64,000 nt of DNA from Pseudomonas sp. PSB18 (lineage in GTDB: Bacteria; Pseudomonadota; Gammaproteobacteria; Pseudomonadales; Pseudomonadaceae), in the NCBI RefSeq assembly GCF_014596565.1, contig NZ_NOIN01000017.1, forward strand, positions 31,759 to 95,758. Reading direction: 5' to 3'. Under the pieces are notes generated by a model. That model did no database searches, was not told the origin of the DNA, and saw only the letters and a program-made list of their open reading frames with translations. Each line of letters begins with the position of its first letter. The first letter of the stretch is position 1. This document shows, in pieces, positions 34,339-42,730 of the stretch. The translations under genes were made by a program, and so were the position numbers.

Positions 34339-34959
34339 TCAAAGGTTCCTCAAGACCCGTTGCAAGCCGCTCAAGACCGTCAGCAACGCCATGCGCTGCT
34401 CGCGTCCGATAGGAATGTAACGACGAAAGGCCGGCATGCGGTTGACCACCTCGCTGCCGCCCATGTGCTCCAGGCATACGCACCACTGACGCCCTTGCAG
34501 CTCGATGCGCAAGCGCTTGAAGTCCAGCGGCATGAGCGCCTGATACAGCGCAGGATCCTGCTCCAGGGCCGCCTGTAGCCGGGCCGCCAACGCCGTGTCC
34601 CCGCCCCGCTGCCGGCAGCGAATGCCATTGCGGCGAATGGCCCCGCCATGGTGCAGTTCCAGGCGGGCCGTGCCCTCTATCGACGCCGGCACGCGCAGCA
34701 CGAACTCGGTCATCACCAGGTGCATCAGCAGCTGCGATTCGGTGCGTTCGACAACCTCCAGATGGAGGCTACCATCGTCGCTGACCAGCGTCGCCGTCAC
34801 CGGCCCCGACAGCTCGAATCGCGCCAGCCCGAGGTTGCGCCGCAGATGCTCCAGGGTCACCCCAGGCCGATAACCGGCCGGGGCACGCCTGGTGCTGAAC
34901 AGCTCAGACAGTTTTTGCAGCACGCTCGTCAAACGCGTCGACAGGTTGCCCTGGCTCAT
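34339..34959 (-). CDS. DUF3156-family protein
   Basis: About 206 residues from the ATG at 34959, which has AAGGAG eight bases upstream. No signal peptide or membrane segment is seen. The sequence (GVTLEHLRRNLGLARFELSG, RTESQLLMHLVMTEFVLRVP, EHMGGSEVVNRMPAFRRYIP) is that of DUF3156, a family of unknown function often placed beside APC permeases. Its start lies 56 bases inside the end of the permease gene, so its translation probably depends on the permease. It may be a permease accessory protein; this is inference from position. Confidence 0.72.
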   Translation of the reverse strand: MSQGNLSTRLTSVLQKLSELFSTRRAPAGYRPGVTLEHLRRNLGLARFELSGPVTATLVSDDGSLHLEVVERTESQLLMHLVMTEFVLRVPASIEGTARLELHHGGAIRRNGIRCRQRGGDTALAARLQAALEQDPALYQALMPLDFKRLRIELQGRQWCVCLEHMGGSEVVNRMPAFRRYIPIGREQRMALLTVLSGLQRVLRNL

Positions 34960-36403
34960 GGGAAAACTCCTTGGCCAGCACGTCTTCCACCGACGCCGGC
35001 GTGAATGGATTGACCTTCTGCACCACCAGGGTCCAGAACAACGCATAGGCTGCGGTGCCGCCGAGCATCACCGCGAACGGGATGTAGATGTCCGCCGGGT
35101 TCATGCCCGGTGGCGTGATGAACCACATGCCCAACACGATGCCGACGCTGGACAGGATCTGTGGCAACGGGAACCACGGCGAGCGATAGGCCCGTGGCAG
35201 GTCGGGACGACGGATCCGCAGGCTGATCACCGACACGGTCACCAGCAGGTAGGCGAAACTCCAGGCACACACCGCCGCCAGCACCAGGTGCATGATGTTG
35301 TCGGTGTTGCCGCCGAGCCACAGCGCGTGCAGGCAAGGAATCAGCGCCGCCACCAGGATGCACAGCAGCGGCGTCTTGAAGCGCGGGTGCAGGTAGGTAA
35401 AGACCTTCGGCAGGGCGCCATCCACCGCCATTCCGTAAAGGATCCGAGGCACGCCGGCCATCAGGGTGTTGATGGTCGCCGCACCGGCAAACAGAAAGCC
35501 GATCCCCAGCCACAGCGGGCCAATATCGCCCATGACCTGTTCGGCGAAGCGCGGAATCGCCATGGGCGTGTCCAGCAGATGCACACCGCTGGCGGCATCC
35601 AGCAGCACATTTTCCACCTGGCGCTTCATCGCCGCGCCGTAGATGAACATGCACGAGGCGACACTCAACAAGCCCAGGATCATCGCCCTGGGCATGACCT
35701 TGGCCGAGTTGCGCAAGTCCGGCGCCAACGGCGTCACGAACTCGCAACCGACAAACATGAACATCGCCATGCCCACCAGCGACAAGATGGTGATCAGGTC
35801 AGTGCCCACCAGCGACACGCCGAACCAGCCCTCCAGTTGCACCGCAGGCGCGGCGATCAGGCCCAGCACGCCGAACACCATCAACGTGGTCCACATGCCG
35901 AAGGTCAGGATGATTTCGGCCCTGCCGAACGCGCTGACACCGAAGGCGTTGAGGATCCCGAAGACGATGACGAAGCCGACCCCAAGCAGCCAGGAGCCCC
36001 CCGCGGACTCGGCCAGGGTGTTCAGGTGTTCGAAGTTCACCAGAGCCATGACTCCGGAAAGAATGGTCTCGGCGGTGCCGGCGAATACATGCACGATCAG
36101 GTAGGCCGACAGCGTGCCGGTGATCGCAAAGAAGCGCCCCATGCCACAGTTGATGTAGTCATAGACCGAACCGGTGGTGGGCAGGATCGACGCGGCCTCG
36201 GCGAACGTGGTCGCCTGGGCCAGCATCATCACCACGGCGATCAGCATAGCCACGGCAAACGCGCTGCCGCCAATACCGAAACCCATGGTCGCGGTGAGAA
36301 TCACCGGGCTGGCCATGATCAGGCCGATGGTGCTGGCCAGGGCGGTGGGAAAGCCCACCGTGCCCCGGTTCAGATGGGCGGTGAGCCGGTCATTGATCGA
36401 CAT
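34904..36403 (-). CDS. APC-family amine/amino-acid permease
   Basis: About 499 residues from the ATG at 36403 (MSINDRLTAHLNRGTVGFPT), with about twelve hydrophobic helices. The first helix carries GTVGFPTALASTIGLIMAS, the APC substrate-backbone region, and the family loop PRILYGMAVDGALPKVFTYL is clear. GAGGA lies eight bases upstream. It diverges from the porin gene across 289 bases that hold two FeaR-type sites, and overlaps the DUF3156 gene. With a FeaR-like regulator and a phenylacetaldehyde-type dehydrogenase nearby, tyramine or phenylethylamine is a plausible substrate, but amino acids are not excluded. Confidence 0.82.
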   Translation of the reverse strand: MSINDRLTAHLNRGTVGFPTALASTIGLIMASPVILTATMGFGIGGSAFAVAMLIAVVMMLAQATTFAEAASILPTTGSVYDYINCGMGRFFAITGTLSAYLIVHVFAGTAETILSGVMALVNFEHLNTLAESAGGSWLLGVGFVIVFGILNAFGVSAFGRAEIILTFGMWTTLMVFGVLGLIAAPAVQLEGWFGVSLVGTDLITILSLVGMAMFMFVGCEFVTPLAPDLRNSAKVMPRAMILGLLSVASCMFIYGAAMKRQVENVLLDAASGVHLLDTPMAIPRFAEQVMGDIGPLWLGIGFLFAGAATINTLMAGVPRILYGMAVDGALPKVFTYLHPRFKTPLLCILVAALIPCLHALWLGGNTDNIMHLVLAAVCAWSFAYLLVTVSVISLRIRRPDLPRAYRSPWFPLPQILSSVGIVLGMWFITPPGMNPADIYIPFAVMLGGTAAYALFWTLVVQKVNPFTPASVEDVLAKEFSHEPGQPVDAFDERAAKTV

Positions 36404-36428
36404 GGTGCAGATCCTCGAAAAGCGGATT

Positions 36429-36444
36429 TTTAGTAGGAATGCCA
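36429..36444 (-). promoter_or_regulatory. FeaR-type site upstream of the permease
   Basis: Read on the minus strand it is TGGCA-N8-AAA, matching the E. coli FeaR consensus as I remember it (TGNCA-N8-AAA). It lies only 26 bases before the permease start, which is close for an activator site. Confidence 0.4.
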
Positions 36445-36612
36445 CAGCCGTCCAGGAGCCGGCATTCAAGCCCCCCAGCCAGTCCCTGATCGAAACGGCG
36501 TTGCGTGCAGCCTCACTTTGCGCCGCCCCGTCCCGGGCGTCTTGCCCATGTCTGCCGCCGGTTTTGTTGCTGCCTGCCAGCGTCCGCCACCTGGCGGGCT
36601 GGGTCAATTCCC

Positions 36613-36628
36613 TGGCAGCCAGGTGAAA
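36613..36628 (+). promoter_or_regulatory. FeaR-type site upstream of the porin
   Basis: TGGCA-N8-AAA on the plus strand, 64 bases before the porin ATG and about 22 bases before a possible -10 (TTAATG). This is a normal place for an AraC-type activator. Confidence 0.5.
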
Positions 36629-36692
36629 GACTTCCCTGCCCCCTGCTCTCCTTAATGCGTGCTCTGCCATCCAACCACACGGGGGAAACACC

Positions 36693-38021
36693 ATGGAGCA
36701 CACACGCCACACACCACCGCTGCGCCACGCCATCGGCCTGGGCATCGCCTTGCTGGTCGCCGAACCTTCGGCCCAGGCCTATGAGCTTTATACCGACGAA
36801 GACACCACTGTCACCGGCAACTTCCTGGCGGTCTACGGGATGTTCAATAGCCGCAAGAACTACGATGGCACCGCCGGCGGTTCGAGTTGGCGGGAAGGTT
36901 TCATCAAGTATGGCCTGAGTATCGAGCAGACACTCGCAGGTAGCGGCAGTGTCTACGGCACGGCCAATCTGGTCAGCTCCGGCACTTGGGGCGATGGCGA
37001 TCCGGCCGGCCTGAGCGACGGTTCCGAACGCACTACCAAATTCGATGAAGCCTTCGCCGGCTGGCGTTCGGGGGAACTGTTTCCGGTGCTGGGCAAGGAC
37101 GGCGTCGACCTGTCCTATGGTCGCCAGGTGATCACCCTGGGTGACGGCTTCATCATCAACGACGACGGTTTGAACCTGGGCAAAGGTCCGGCGGATGGCG
37201 AGTTCAATCGCGGCGGCGCCTATTACCTGGCGGCCCGTCACGCCTTCGACAAGACCGCCGTACTGCGCCTGGGCGGCAAGGAAGGCGTGCATGGCAGCCT
37301 GATGTGGATCAAGTCCGATAACCGCGCCCAGGCCAACACCGAAATGGCCGCCGGCACCCTGGAATACACCCGCGCCCCCGGTACCCTGGGCTTGACTTAC
37401 ATCCATGGCATCGACGTCGACGACCACTACGCCAGCGACTTCCAGAAGCAGCGCGAAGGCATGGACATCTACAGCCTGCGCGGCAGCGGCAACGCCGGCC
37501 TCGAAAACGCTCACTTCGCCTTCGAATACGCCTGGCAGGACAAGGACGCCGGCCCGGAAAAAGCCTGGTACACCGAGGCCGGTTACACCTTCGCCGACCT
37601 GCCCTGGACGCCGGACCTGACCTATCGCTACAGCCGCTACTCGCAGAACTGGGACTCGATGTTCAACGGCCTGAGCCGTGGCTACGGGACCTGGTTCCAG
37701 GGTGAGGTGACCGGCAACTATTCCGGCCCGTTCAACAGCAATACCGCCATCCAGCACGTCGGCCTCAAGCTCAAGCCGGCGGAAACCGTGACCCTCGGCG
37801 CGCTGCTCTTCGACTACAAGACCCTGCATACCCGCCAGGCATTGAACCTCGACGGCCGTGAGCTGGACTTGTATGTGGAATGGGCGCTGAACGAGCACCT
37901 GATCGTCACGCCGCTGGTGGGCCTGTACAAGCCGGAAAAGGATGAGAGCAACGGTGGTAATCAGGTGGGCGGCAACGGCACCAACGTCTACAGCCAACTG
38001 GTGGTGGCAGTGCCGTTCTGA
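36693..38021 (+). CDS. Outer-membrane porin-like beta-barrel
   Basis: A 442-residue protein with a signal peptide ending at SAQA near residue 29 and alternating beta strands to a C-terminal phenylalanine (LVVAVPF), the usual ending of outer-membrane barrels. Conserved segments such as LSYGRQVITLGDGFIINDDG are found in DUF1302/alginate-export-like porins of pseudomonads. GGGGGA precedes the ATG. It is divergent from the permease, so uptake across both membranes for the same compound is likely. Confidence 0.78.
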   Translation: MEHTRHTPPLRHAIGLGIALLVAEPSAQAYELYTDEDTTVTGNFLAVYGMFNSRKNYDGTAGGSSWREGFIKYGLSIEQTLAGSGSVYGTANLVSSGTWGDGDPAGLSDGSERTTKFDEAFAGWRSGELFPVLGKDGVDLSYGRQVITLGDGFIINDDGLNLGKGPADGEFNRGGAYYLAARHAFDKTAVLRLGGKEGVHGSLMWIKSDNRAQANTEMAAGTLEYTRAPGTLGLTYIHGIDVDDHYASDFQKQREGMDIYSLRGSGNAGLENAHFAFEYAWQDKDAGPEKAWYTEAGYTFADLPWTPDLTYRYSRYSQNWDSMFNGLSRGYGTWFQGEVTGNYSGPFNSNTAIQHVGLKLKPAETVTLGALLFDYKTLHTRQALNLDGRELDLYVEWALNEHLIVTPLVGLYKPEKDESNGGNQVGGNGTNVYSQLVVAVPF

Positions 38022-38027
38022 ACGTAT

Positions 38028-38054
38028 CGGGAGCGGCCAGGACGGCAGCTCCCG
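38028..38054. terminator. Hairpin between convergent porin and chemoreceptor genes
   Basis: Stem CGGGAGC/GCTCCCG with a 13-base loop, seven bases from each stop. There is no T-run, so it is a weak terminator candidate. Confidence 0.4.
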
Positions 38055-38060
38055 ACCCGC

Positions 38061-39032
38061 TCATTGTTTGTGCTGATGCAGCATCGTCTGGATCTGGTGC
38101 GTCGCCTGGCGGGTACTCTCCGCCAGCTTGCGCACCTCATCGGCCACCACAGAGAAACCGCGTCCCACCTCACCCGCCCTGGCGGCTTCGATCGCCGCGT
38201 TCAACGCCAGCAGGTTGGTCTGGTCGGCAATCCCCTTGATCACCCCCACCACCGTGGCGATCTGGGCGTAGGTCACCTGGTTCTGCTCCAGCATGCGCTG
38301 GTGGGTGGACTGGGCCGAGCGCTCATCGCTGATGTCTCGCACCGCGCCAATGACCCGGACCAGCCGCCCATGGGCATCCCGTACCGCGCGCCCGCGCTCA
38401 CGGCACCAGATGTAGTCGCGGCTGTTGTGGCGCATGCGGTACTCGAAAACGTATTCGCCGCTGCCGTGGGAGTCGAGGATCTCCCGGTCGAAAATCGCCA
38501 TGATCTTCGGCAGGTCGTCCGGGTGGGTGATCCCCACCTGGGCATCCCAGCCATCGGGCAGCTCGTCTGGCCCGTAGCCCAGCAGCGAGCGGAACTGGCT
38601 GGAAAAACGCATGCCGCTGGCCGGGTGCTGAAGATCGCCATTGACCACCGTGATGTCCCAGCAACCTTCGGTCAGGGTCGATTGCAGCAACTCCCAGATC
38701 TGCGCCTCCTGGCGTTGCTGCTGCAACAGCTGACGGTATTCATCCAACTGCATCTGCAGTTCGCGTTCGCGCAACTCCGCCCGGGTCAGTTGTTGGTGCA
38801 CCGTTTCCAGCTCACGCTCACCTTGCTGACATCGCGCCACTTGCTCGTCCAACTGTTCTTCGACCTTACGACAGCGCTCGGTGGTTTCCGCCATCTGTCG
38901 AACGTGCCGGGCCAGGCAGGACCGTAGTTGTGGATAGACGTCGAGCACAGCTGTGTCGTCGGTTTCACCGGCCAGCGCCCGTTGCACTTGGGCGCTCAAC
39001 GCCAGCTTCTGTCTGTTGGTCTGGAGAAACAT
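38061..39032 (-). CDS. Soluble PAS chemoreceptor with shortened signalling domain
   Basis: A 323-residue cytoplasmic protein without membrane segments. Residues about 50-115 are a glutamine/arginine-rich coiled coil, 120-235 a PAS domain with its PAC segment (EYRMRHNSRDYIWCRERGRA), and 245-323 a chemoreceptor tip (IADQTNLLALNAAIEAARAG; FSVVADEVRKLAESTRQ). The protein ends only about 30 residues past the hairpin tip, so both methylation helices are missing. It could sense redox state or a small molecule and signal through CheA/CheW. It is divergent from the aldehyde dehydrogenase gene. Confidence 0.82.
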   Translation of the reverse strand: MFLQTNRQKLALSAQVQRALAGETDDTAVLDVYPQLRSCLARHVRQMAETTERCRKVEEQLDEQVARCQQGERELETVHQQLTRAELRERELQMQLDEYRQLLQQQRQEAQIWELLQSTLTEGCWDITVVNGDLQHPASGMRFSSQFRSLLGYGPDELPDGWDAQVGITHPDDLPKIMAIFDREILDSHGSGEYVFEYRMRHNSRDYIWCRERGRAVRDAHGRLVRVIGAVRDISDERSAQSTHQRMLEQNQVTYAQIATVVGVIKGIADQTNLLALNAAIEAARAGEVGRGFSVVADEVRKLAESTRQATHQIQTMLHQHKQ

Positions 39033-39239
39033 CGCCCGCCCCTTTGCCCATCAAGTCGAAACGCTGATCTGACCGCAAACCGGCGAAGCTGGCTTGTTCC
39101 TGGCTGCAATGGGTTTTGCTCCTGGCTGCCAACTCACCCCTGGCAGGCACAGACATACGCCACGGCAGGCACAGTCAAGCCGGGCCGTCCGCCAGCGATT
39201 AACCTCGGGCTTTCCCTTGTTCGCGATCAGGAAACTCCC

Positions 39240-40727
39240 ATGAGCGATATTGCCCTGCTGCCTCAGGTCGAGGCCTTTCTCGGTCGGCGTCACGCGCTGT
39301 TCATCGACGGCCGCTACGTCGAAAGCCAAGGCGGTCAGACCCTGGACGTCCTCAACCCCGCCACCGGCCAAGTCATCACCCAGGTCAGCGACGCCATTGC
39401 CGCCGACATCGAAGCGGCAGTGGAATCGTCCCGGCGCGGCTTCAAGGAATGGTCCCGGACGGCACCGGCGGTGCGGGGCCATGTATTGCTCAAGCTGGCT
39501 GACCTGATGGAGCAGAACCGCGAGGAACTGGCGCAGATCGAAACCTGCCAGTCGGGCAAGATCATTCACATTTCCCGCGCGTTCGAAGTCGACCAGGCCG
39601 CTCACTTCCTGCGCTATTACGCCGGCTGGGCCACCAAGATCGGCGGCCAAACCATCACCCCGTCGCTGCCCTCCTTCGCCGGTGAACGCTACACCGCGTT
39701 CACCCTGCGCGAACCGGTAGGCGTGGTGGTGGGCATCGTGCCGTGGAATTTCTCCACCATGATCGCCATCTGGAAACTCGCCTCGGCGCTGGTGACGGGT
39801 TGCAGCATCATTATCAAACCCAGCGAATTCACCCCGCTGACCATCCTGCGCATCGCCGAACTGGCCATGCAGGCCGGCCTGCCGGCGGGCGCCCTGAACG
39901 TGCTCACCGGTGGAGGTCAGGTGGGGAAAGGCTTGATCGAGCACCCCGGCACCGACAAGGTTTCGTTCACCGGCTCCGTGCCGACCGGTATCGCGGTGGG
40001 CCAGGCGGCCATGGGCGCCGGACTGACCCGTGCCACCCTGGAGCTGGGCGGCAAGAACGCGGCGGGGTTCCTGGCGGATGTGGATCCGGACGTGGCGGTC
40101 AACGGGATTATCGAAGCCGGTTTCCTGCACTCGGGACAAATCTGCGCCGCCGCGGAACGCTTCTTCGTCCACCGCTCGCAGATCGAGCCGATCATGGACA
40201 AGCTGGCACAGCGCCTGGGCCAGCTCAGCATCGGCTCACCCCTGGACGAAGGCACCCAGTTCGGCCCGGTCAGCAACCGCCCGCACCAACGCAAACTCGG
40301 CGAATTCTTCGCCAAGGCACGGGCGCAGAACAACACCATCGTCCACGGCGGCAAACTGATCGAGGGGCCGGGCTGCTATGTCGAACCGACCATCATCCTC
40401 GCCAACCGTCGTGACGACACGTTGCTCCATGAAGAGACCTTCGGCCCCATCGCGACGTTCTTCCCCTACGACAGCGAAGAAGAACTGCTGGACCTGATGA
40501 ACGACAGCCCCTACGGCCTGAGCGCCAGCCTCTGGACCCAGGATTTGAGCAAGGCCCTGCGCATGGTGCCGGCCATCGAAGCCGGCACCGTCTGGGTGAA
40601 CATGCACACCCTGCTCGACCCGGCCGTGCCGTTCGGTGGCAGCAAGGCTTCGGGGATCGGCCGGGAGTTCGGCGGCGCCTTCATCGACGACTACACCGAA
40701 CTCAAATCGGTGATGATTCGCTACTGA
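39240..40727 (+). CDS. feaB: Phenylacetaldehyde dehydrogenase-like ALDH
   Basis: A 495-residue NAD-dependent aldehyde dehydrogenase from the ATG at 39240 (AGGAAA upstream). It has PWNFSTMIAIWKLASALVTG, FTGSVPTGIAVG, the general base in LELGGKNAAG and the catalytic Cys in SGQICAAAERF. The overall pattern, including MHTLLDPAVPFGGSKASGIG near the end, is that of FeaB/PadA, which turns phenylacetaldehyde or its 4-hydroxy form into the acid. With the FeaR-like regulator it would link amines to the hpa pathway. It is flanked by two chemoreceptor genes. Confidence 0.83.
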   Translation: MSDIALLPQVEAFLGRRHALFIDGRYVESQGGQTLDVLNPATGQVITQVSDAIAADIEAAVESSRRGFKEWSRTAPAVRGHVLLKLADLMEQNREELAQIETCQSGKIIHISRAFEVDQAAHFLRYYAGWATKIGGQTITPSLPSFAGERYTAFTLREPVGVVVGIVPWNFSTMIAIWKLASALVTGCSIIIKPSEFTPLTILRIAELAMQAGLPAGALNVLTGGGQVGKGLIEHPGTDKVSFTGSVPTGIAVGQAAMGAGLTRATLELGGKNAAGFLADVDPDVAVNGIIEAGFLHSGQICAAAERFFVHRSQIEPIMDKLAQRLGQLSIGSPLDEGTQFGPVSNRPHQRKLGEFFAKARAQNNTIVHGGKLIEGPGCYVEPTIILANRRDDTLLHEETFGPIATFFPYDSEEELLDLMNDSPYGLSASLWTQDLSKALRMVPAIEAGTVWVNMHTLLDPAVPFGGSKASGIGREFGGAFIDDYTELKSVMIRY

Positions 40728-40764
40728 GGACCGCGGCGCGTTCGCCCTGGAGATCCGGCCCGTT

Positions 40765-42120
40765 TCAACCCACCCAGCCGACAGCCGTCTTGGGAATGAC
40801 CTCGGATTCATCGAGTTTGGAGGCAAACATGCTCACCGCTTCGAGGGCATCCGTGGTGCCGGCCCTGATCTGCACGATGACCGATCCGGCCTGGTCGGCC
40901 AGGGTGACCCCGCGCAACGCGCCCTCATGGGTCACGCTCATGCTGGCGACCGCTTCGCGGGTTTCAGACAGGATCATATTGATCATTTCCGCGATCTCCG
41001 ACGTCGAGCGACTGGTACGCCCGGCCAGCTGCCTGACCTCGTCGGCCACCACCGCGAATCCCCTTCCCTGGTCACCGGCCCGCGCCGCCTCGATGGCGGC
41101 GTTCAGGGCCAACAGGTTGGTCTGTTCGGCAATGCCGCGAATGGTATTGACGATTGCCGTGATCTCTTCCGAACGAGCCCCCAACTGCCCGACCAGACGC
41201 GAGGAGGCACCAATGTTGTCGGCAATCTCGCGCATTTCCTTGGCCGTCTGGTGGATCACCTGGGCCCCCTGCTCGGCGACTCTCTCGGTCTCGGCGGAGA
41301 TGTGGTAGGCACGGGACGCCCCTCGGGAATCTTCCTCGAACTTCTCCACCCGTTCGGTGATGTCGGTGGCGAACTTGACGATCTTGCTCAACTTGCCTTC
41401 AGCGTCGTAGACCGGGTTGTAGCTCGCCTCCAGCCAGACCACCTTGCCGTGCTTGCCGATACGCTTGAACTGGCCGCTGAAAAACTCGCCGGCGTTGAGA
41501 CGGCGCCAGAAATCGCTGTACTCGGAACGGCTGACCAGCTCCGGCTCGCAAAACATCCGGTGATGCTTGCCTTTGAGCTCAGCCAGCGAATAGTTCATGA
41601 CGTGCAGGAAATTATCGTTTGCGGTCAGGATGTTGCCGCCCAGGTCAAACTCGATCACCGCCATGGCCCGGTCGAGCGCCGCCAGCTTGCCGCGGGTTTC
41701 GGCCTCGCTCGCGACTTTGGCCGTGACATCCAGTGCGTACTTGACCACCTTCACTACACGGCCATTTTCATCCTTCACAGGGTTATAGCTGGCTTCCAGC
41801 CAGATATGCTGGCCTTGTCCGCCAACGCGTTGAAAAGTGCCAGAGACGAACTGACCGGCACGCAGCTGGTTCCAGAATTCGCGATACTCGGGGCTGCCTG
41901 ACAGCTTGGGGGTACAGAAATCACGATGGGACAGACCGGCCAACTGGTCCGCACGGTACCCCATCGTACTGAGAAAATTCTCATTGGCTCGAAGCACCTT
42001 GCCATCGGGGCTGAACTCGACAACGGCCATCGACCGTTCCAGGGCGCCGACCAATCCCTTGTAGGTTGCCAATTCGGCTGTCCTGGTCACCAGTTCACTT
42101 TTCAACGCTGTATTAAACAT
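40765..42120 (-). CDS. BdlA-like soluble chemoreceptor, PAS-PAS-MCP
   Basis: A 451-residue protein with no membrane segment. Two tandem PAS/PAC domains (about 25-135 and 145-255) each contain the repeated VWLEASYNPV / IWLEASYNPV segment, so they arose by duplication. An MCP signalling domain follows, with the tip IAEQTNLLALNAAIEAARAG. The order and length are those of Pseudomonas BdlA, a soluble receptor needed for biofilm dispersal, and of Aer-like energy sensors. GAGGGG precedes the ATG. It is convergent with the aldehyde dehydrogenase. Confidence 0.84.
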   Translation of the reverse strand: MFNTALKSELVTRTAELATYKGLVGALERSMAVVEFSPDGKVLRANENFLSTMGYRADQLAGLSHRDFCTPKLSGSPEYREFWNQLRAGQFVSGTFQRVGGQGQHIWLEASYNPVKDENGRVVKVVKYALDVTAKVASEAETRGKLAALDRAMAVIEFDLGGNILTANDNFLHVMNYSLAELKGKHHRMFCEPELVSRSEYSDFWRRLNAGEFFSGQFKRIGKHGKVVWLEASYNPVYDAEGKLSKIVKFATDITERVEKFEEDSRGASRAYHISAETERVAEQGAQVIHQTAKEMREIADNIGASSRLVGQLGARSEEITAIVNTIRGIAEQTNLLALNAAIEAARAGDQGRGFAVVADEVRQLAGRTSRSTSEIAEMINMILSETREAVASMSVTHEGALRGVTLADQAGSVIVQIRAGTTDALEAVSMFASKLDESEVIPKTAVGWVG

Positions 42121-42260
42121 GACGCACCCCTCGACGAAACGACACGATCAGTCGGACCTTATAGGGCTATCGACTCATAAGTCGGGGGCTTGATACCGGC
42201 TAACAAAATTATGTATTGACGTCAAGAAAGAATCGCAAGGACCCTAACGACCTGGTCCGG

Positions 42261-42629
42261 TCAGCGGTTCGAGCACTGTTCCAGTATTGCGCTGGCCTCT
42301 TGGGTAAAACGGTAGCTCTTGTCAGGCTGAAAAAGAATGACGCCCTCGTCACACAAGCGCCTGAGCACCTCACGGACACTGACAAGCGACAGCTCGGCCG
42401 CAAACAGCCCCAGGTAGCGGTGCACCCCGCGCACGTTGATGGAACGCCCATTCCTGGCGGCAACAAGCAGGGCATCGATGACCTTGAGGCGGATCAGGCT
42501 GGTGCGCAGGCCGTAATGTCGCAGCAGCTCACGGATGTTGTGACGGTCGTCTTCGGGCGGTTGTCGAGTGGCCGCTGTCTCGCCTTGTTTTTGCGCCGCG
42601 GGAGAAGTGGATGCGGAATGTCTGTACAT
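42261..42629 (-). CDS. Small winged-helix regulator, Fur-N-terminal-like
   Basis: A 122-residue protein resembling only the DNA-binding half of Fur-type regulators (ELLRHYGLRTSLIRLKVIDALL; LSLVSVREVLRRLCDEGVI; FQPDKSYRFTQEA). The metal-binding C-terminal domain of Fur is absent and there is no HHHxH motif. Similar Pseudomonas proteins are sometimes labelled Fe/Zn uptake regulators, without proof that I know of. AAGGA lies seven bases upstream of the ATG. It is downstream of the siderophore aminotransferase on the same strand, beyond a hairpin. Confidence 0.65.
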   Translation of the reverse strand: MYRHSASTSPAAQKQGETAATRQPPEDDRHNIRELLRHYGLRTSLIRLKVIDALLVAARNGRSINVRGVHRYLGLFAAELSLVSVREVLRRLCDEGVILFQPDKSYRFTQEASAILEQCSNR

Positions 42630-42689
42630 GCGAATAGTCCTTTTCAGAATGTACGGGTATCAAAAGTCTGGTGACCTCTTCCCACCCGA

Positions 42690-42718
42690 CAGGCTTGCCG
42701 TCCCTGTCGGCAAGCCTG
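42690..42718 (-). terminator. Strong hairpin after the aminotransferase gene
   Basis: An 11-base perfect stem CAGGCTTGCCG/CGGCAAGCCTG with a seven-base loop, 13 bases past the aminotransferase stop. There is no T-run; it may terminate or stabilise the mRNA end, or partly separate the small regulator from the operon. Confidence 0.6.
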
Positions 42719-42730
42719 AAGGGGGATCCA

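Noticed and set aside
36404..36692. Sigma-54 promoters before permease or porin
   Set aside because: Partial GG...GC matches exist, but the spacing is off by a base and the -12 element is poor.
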